NCBI GenBank assembly: GCA_036227345.1
Contig: CP109468.1
Coordinates: forward strand, 1,736,001 to 1,800,000
Length of the DNA: 64,000 nucleotides
Source: Streptomyces sp. NBC_01463
GTDB taxonomy: Bacteria > Actinomycetota > Actinomycetes > Streptomycetales > Streptomycetaceae
Direction of reading: 5' to 3'
Positions 61,407 to 64,000 of this stretch are shown piece after piece (the first letter of the stretch is position 1; every line of letters starts with the position of its first letter). The notes under the pieces were generated by a model. That model had not been told where the DNA came from. It made no database searches and saw nothing but the letters and a program-made list of their open reading frames with translations. Both the position numbers and the translations under genes were made by a program.

Positions 61407-62039
61407 ATGACAAGCACACCGCACGCTCCCTCCTCACCTGTCCCTTCCACCTCCCCCGTGATCGCCGGACTGCTCCTCGCGGCGGGCGGCGGACGCAGGC
61501 TGGGCGGCCGTCCGAAGGCCCTGCTGGAGCACCGGGGCGGCCTGCTGGCCGACCACGCGGTGAACACCCTCCGGGAGGGCGGCTGCGGACCGGTCCACGC
61601 GGTGCTGGGTGCGGCGGCCGACGAGGTGCGGGCGCGTGCGGACCTCTCGGACGTCACGGTGACCGTCAACCCGGAGTGGACCGAGGGCATGGGGTCCTCG
61701 CTGCGGGCGGGTCTCGCCTCCCTCGCCGGGGCGGGCGCGGACGCGGTGCTCGTCCTCCTGGTGGACCAGCCCGGGATCACCGCCGCGGCGGTGGCGCGGG
61801 TGCGGTCGGCGTACCGCTCGCGGACGAGTCTGGCAGCGGCCTCGTACGAGGGGGAACGCGGCCATCCGGTGCTGTTCGGGGCCGACCTGTGGGCAGAGAT
61901 CGCGGCGGGGGCGGTGGGAGACCAGGGCGCCCGGGCATACCTGCGGGCGCACCGCGATGCGATCACGCTCGTCGAGTGTTCCGATGTGGCTCAGGCGTAC
62001 GACATCGACACGGCGGAGGACCTGGCGCACCTTGAGTGA
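61407..62039 (+). CDS. Molybdopterin-type nucleotidyltransferase (MobA/MocA-like)
   Basis: A 210-aa NTP-transferase: the P-loop-like 'GLLLAAGGGRRLGGRPKALLE' (in part) is the MobA/MocA signature; 'VNPEWTEGMGSSLRAGL' and 'LLVDQPGITAAAV' match MocA, which makes the cytidylated molybdenum cofactor of xanthine-dehydrogenase-type enzymes. Position near the allantoin genes fits a role in purine oxidation, upstream of allantoin. An accessory role for a CO-dehydrogenase-type hydroxylase is the alternative. Confidence 0.82.
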   Translation: MTSTPHAPSSPVPSTSPVIAGLLLAAGGGRRLGGRPKALLEHRGGLLADHAVNTLREGGCGPVHAVLGAAADEVRARADLSDVTVTVNPEWTEGMGSSLRAGLASLAGAGADAVLVLLVDQPGITAAAVARVRSAYRSRTSLAAASYEGERGHPVLFGADLWAEIAAGAVGDQGARAYLRAHRDAITLVECSDVAQAYDIDTAEDLAHLE

Positions 62040-62097
62040 ACGCACTGGCACGCTGCGCCAGCAACCGCCCTTTTCTGTCGACCCGGAGAATCTCGAC

Positions 62098-62138
62098 ATC
62101 AACAAACCATTGAACTTCCACCATGAGGAAACTACTAT
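62098..62138 (+). promoter_or_regulatory. Malate synthase promoter with overlapping AllR-type operator
   Basis: -35 TTGAAC (62110-62115), 17-bp spacer, -10 TACTAT (62133-62138): the best sigma-70-type promoter in the window. A 17-bp sequence at 62098-62114 (ATCAAC-N5-ATTGAA) matches the allB operator at 13 of 17 positions and overlaps the -35, so a bound repressor would block polymerase. The leader of about 130 nt ends in GAAGGAG before the aceB ATG. Confidence 0.65.
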
Positions 62139-62273
62139 CCACTGGTCAGAAGCCCTCTGCACCTCAGACGGCGACCACGGCCGTATCCCGGAGCCATGGC
62201 ACGCCGTGCCGTTCCAGGCGACCCGGCGGCCGTGAGACGCCGCCCGCACCGCCCGCTGAAGGAGTGACAGCTC

Positions 62274-63893
62274 ATGTCCGCACCAGCGCCGTCCTCGCTG
62301 GCCATCGTCGATGCCGAGCCCCTGCCCCGGCAGGACGAGGTCCTCACCCCCGCGGCCCTCGCGTTCGTGGCCGAGCTGCACCGCCGGTTCACGCCCCGGC
62401 GCGACGAGCTGCTCGCCCGGCGCGGTGAGCGCCGCGCCGAGATCGCCCGCACCTCCACGCTGGACTTCCTGCCGGAGACCGCCGCGATCCGCGCGGACGA
62501 CTCCTGGAAGGTCGCACCGGCGCCGGCGGCGCTGAACGACCGCCGGGTGGAGATCACCGGTCCGACCGACCGCAAGATGACCATCAACGCCCTGAACTCG
62601 GGCGCGAAGGTCTGGCTCGCCGACTTCGAGGACGCGTCCGCCCCCACGTGGGAGAACGTCGTCCTCGGCCAGCTCAACCTCATCGACGCGTACAACCGCG
62701 CCATCGACTTCACCGACCCGAAGTCCGGCAAGTCGTACGCCCTGAAGCCCGCCGACGAGCTCGCCACCGTCGTCACCCGCCCCCGCGGCTGGCACCTGGA
62801 CGAGCGTCACCTCACGCTCGACGGCACCCCGGTGCCCGGCGCGCTGGTCGACTTCGGCCTCTACTTCTTCCACAACGCCCAGCGCCTGATCGACCTCGGC
62901 AAGGGCCCGTACTTCTACCTGCCGAAGACGGAGTCGCACCTGGAGGCACGCCTCTGGAACGACATCTTCGTCTTCGCCCAGGACTACAACGACATCCCGC
63001 AGGGCACCGTCCGCGCCACGGTCCTGATCGAGACGATCACCGCCGCGTACGAGATGGAGGAGATCCTCTACGAGCTCCGCGACCACGCCTCCGGGCTGAA
63101 CGCGGGCCGCTGGGACTACCTCTTCTCCATCGTCAAGAACTTCCGTGACGGCGGCTCCAAGTTCGTCCTGCCGGACCGCAACGCGGTGACGATGACCGCG
63201 CCGTTCATGCGGGCGTACACCGAACTCCTCGTCCGCACCTGCCACAAGCGCGGCGCCCACGCGATCGGCGGCATGGCGGCCTTCATCCCCTCGCGCCGCG
63301 ACGCCGAGGTCAACAAGGTCGCCTTCGAGAAGGTCAAGGCCGACAAGGACCGCGAGGCCGGCGACGGCTTCGACGGCTCCTGGGTCGCCCACCCCGACCT
63401 GGTCCCGATCGCCATGGCCTCCTTCGACGCGGTCCTCGGCGAGAAGCCGAACCAGAAGGAGCGCCTGCGCGAGGACGTCTCGGTGGCGGCCGGCGACCTG
63501 ATCGCCATCGACACCCTGCACGCCAAGCCCACGTACGACGGTCTGCGCAACGCCGTCGCGGTCGGCATCCGCTACATCGAGGCGTGGCTGCGCGGCATGG
63601 GCGCGGTCGCCATCTTCAACCTGATGGAGGACGCGGCCACCGCCGAGATCTCGCGCTCGCAGATCTGGCAGTGGATCAACGCGGACGTCGTCTTCGAGAA
63701 CGGCGAGCACGCCACGGCGGATCTCGCCCGCAAGGTCGCGGCCGAGGAACTGGCCGCGATCCGCACCGAGATCGGCGACGAGGCCTTCGCGGCCGGCAAG
63801 TGGCAGCAGGCCCACGACCTCCTGCTCCAGGTCTCCCTGGACCAGGACTACGCGGACTTCCTGACGCTGCCCGCGTACGAGCAGCTGCGCTGA
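62274..63893 (+). CDS. aceB: Malate synthase A
   Basis: Malate synthase condenses glyoxylate with acetyl-CoA to malate. The 539-aa length fits the A isoform. 'DFLPETAAIRADDSWKVAPAP' (in part), 'NALNSGAKVWLADFEDASAPTW', 'PRGWHLDE' with the catalytic-region Arg, 'GPYFYLPKTESHLEARLWN' and the catalytic Asp region 'NLMEDAATAEISRSQ' are all present. Here it lies next to the allantoin genes rather than isocitrate lyase, so it probably consumes glyoxylate released from ureidoglycolate. Confidence 0.96.
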   Translation: MSAPAPSSLAIVDAEPLPRQDEVLTPAALAFVAELHRRFTPRRDELLARRGERRAEIARTSTLDFLPETAAIRADDSWKVAPAPAALNDRRVEITGPTDRKMTINALNSGAKVWLADFEDASAPTWENVVLGQLNLIDAYNRAIDFTDPKSGKSYALKPADELATVVTRPRGWHLDERHLTLDGTPVPGALVDFGLYFFHNAQRLIDLGKGPYFYLPKTESHLEARLWNDIFVFAQDYNDIPQGTVRATVLIETITAAYEMEEILYELRDHASGLNAGRWDYLFSIVKNFRDGGSKFVLPDRNAVTMTAPFMRAYTELLVRTCHKRGAHAIGGMAAFIPSRRDAEVNKVAFEKVKADKDREAGDGFDGSWVAHPDLVPIAMASFDAVLGEKPNQKERLREDVSVAAGDLIAIDTLHAKPTYDGLRNAVAVGIRYIEAWLRGMGAVAIFNLMEDAATAEISRSQIWQWINADVVFENGEHATADLARKVAAEELAAIRTEIGDEAFAAGKWQQAHDLLLQVSLDQDYADFLTLPAYEQLR

Positions 63894-63906
63894 CGCGACT
63901 CGCGTG

Positions 63907-63948
63907 CGCCTCCGCCCCCGGTACCGCACAGCACCGGGGGCGGAGGCG
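63907..63948. terminator. 16-bp perfect hairpin between convergent genes
   Basis: CGCCTCCGCCCCCGGT (63907-63922) pairs exactly with 63933-63948 across a 10-base loop. It starts 14 bases past the malate synthase stop and ends 10 bases before the stop of the gene entering from the right, so it probably terminates both. Confidence 0.75.
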
Positions 63949-63957
63949 TGTCCGCGG

Positions 63958-64000
63958 CTACTTCAGCCCGGAGTCGAGCGCGCCCATCAGCGTCCCCTGC
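63958..64000 (-). CDS. C-terminal end of an unidentified protein
   Basis: The minus strand shows an open frame from the window edge to TAG at 63958-63960, ending 'QGTLMGALDSGLK'. Only 13 residues are visible, and the hairpin just after the stop supports a real gene end. The family cannot be identified. Confidence 0.4.
   Translation of the reverse strand, partial: QGTLMGALDSGLK

Noticed and set aside
1..64000. CRISPR arrays, transposons, integrase/att sites or tRNA genes
   Set aside because: No regularly spaced repeats, transposase or integrase motifs, terminal inverted repeats or tRNA-like cloverleaf ends were seen on either strand.

Overview
The window is high-GC actinobacterial DNA and almost certainly Streptomyces. 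Codon third positions are strongly G/C, GTG starts are common, many neighbouring genes overlap by 4 bases (ATGA/GTGA), and the right part follows the gene order of the S. coelicolor allantoin region. I see no tRNA, rRNA, insertion sequence, prophage or CRISPR array.

Left edge (1-6290): the tail of an IclR-type regulator, then a compact set of MEP isoprenoid genes. ispG and dxs overlap on the minus strand and diverge from an N-terminally extended ispH followed by a cytochrome P450. The set looks like a dedicated precursor supply for a terpenoid whose synthase would lie to the left of the window. Next (6376-13493) is one plus-strand operon: an oligopeptide/nickel-type ABC importer, a flavin-dependent monooxygenase of the NtaA/SnaA/DszA family and an SsuE/MsuE-like FMN reductase. 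It is probably an organosulfur uptake and desulfurisation system.

Centre (13567-35526): an unusual biosynthetic cluster with no NRPS or PKS. It has three different ATP-grasp ligases and a FemAB/BioF2-like acyltransferase (candidate amide-forming enzymes), two exporters, and a set of amino-acid-building enzymes: a DapA-type aldolase, an NeuA-like cytidylyltransferase, a PIG-L deacetylase, an M20 hydrolase, a ProC-like reductase, an MSOX-like flavin oxidase, a TauD-like dioxygenase, two methyltransferases, an adjacent LYS1-like/LYS9-like saccharopine dehydrogenase pair, and an acetolactate-synthase-like ThDP enzyme that has lost its GDG motif. The genes form a long left-reading series (24853 to 13567), a short right-reading operon (25424 to 28047) and a second left-reading operon (35526 to 28510). 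Two intergenic regions carry near-identical CRP-like palindromes, each about 21-22 bp from a TACGnT -10 box, so two of these operons may be co-regulated. I infer a modified small peptide or pseudopeptide containing a lysine- or diaminopimelate-pathway-derived residue; the product is not identifiable from sequence.

Right (36231-64000): ordinary chromosome. A ROK kinase sits beside a sugar ABC transporter, a GntR regulator and a Gfo/Idh dehydrogenase. Then come a thioesterase, a P450, a two-component system, small oxidoreductases and TetR- or EamA-type genes. The allantoin block (allantoicase, allantoinase, IclR/AllR-type regulator) follows, then an FtsX-type ABC exporter diverging from a second two-component system, a MobA/MocA-like nucleotidyltransferase and malate synthase. 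The allantoinase and malate synthase promoters share a 17-bp inverted-repeat operator, consistent with joint control of allantoin breakdown to glyoxylate and glyoxylate use.
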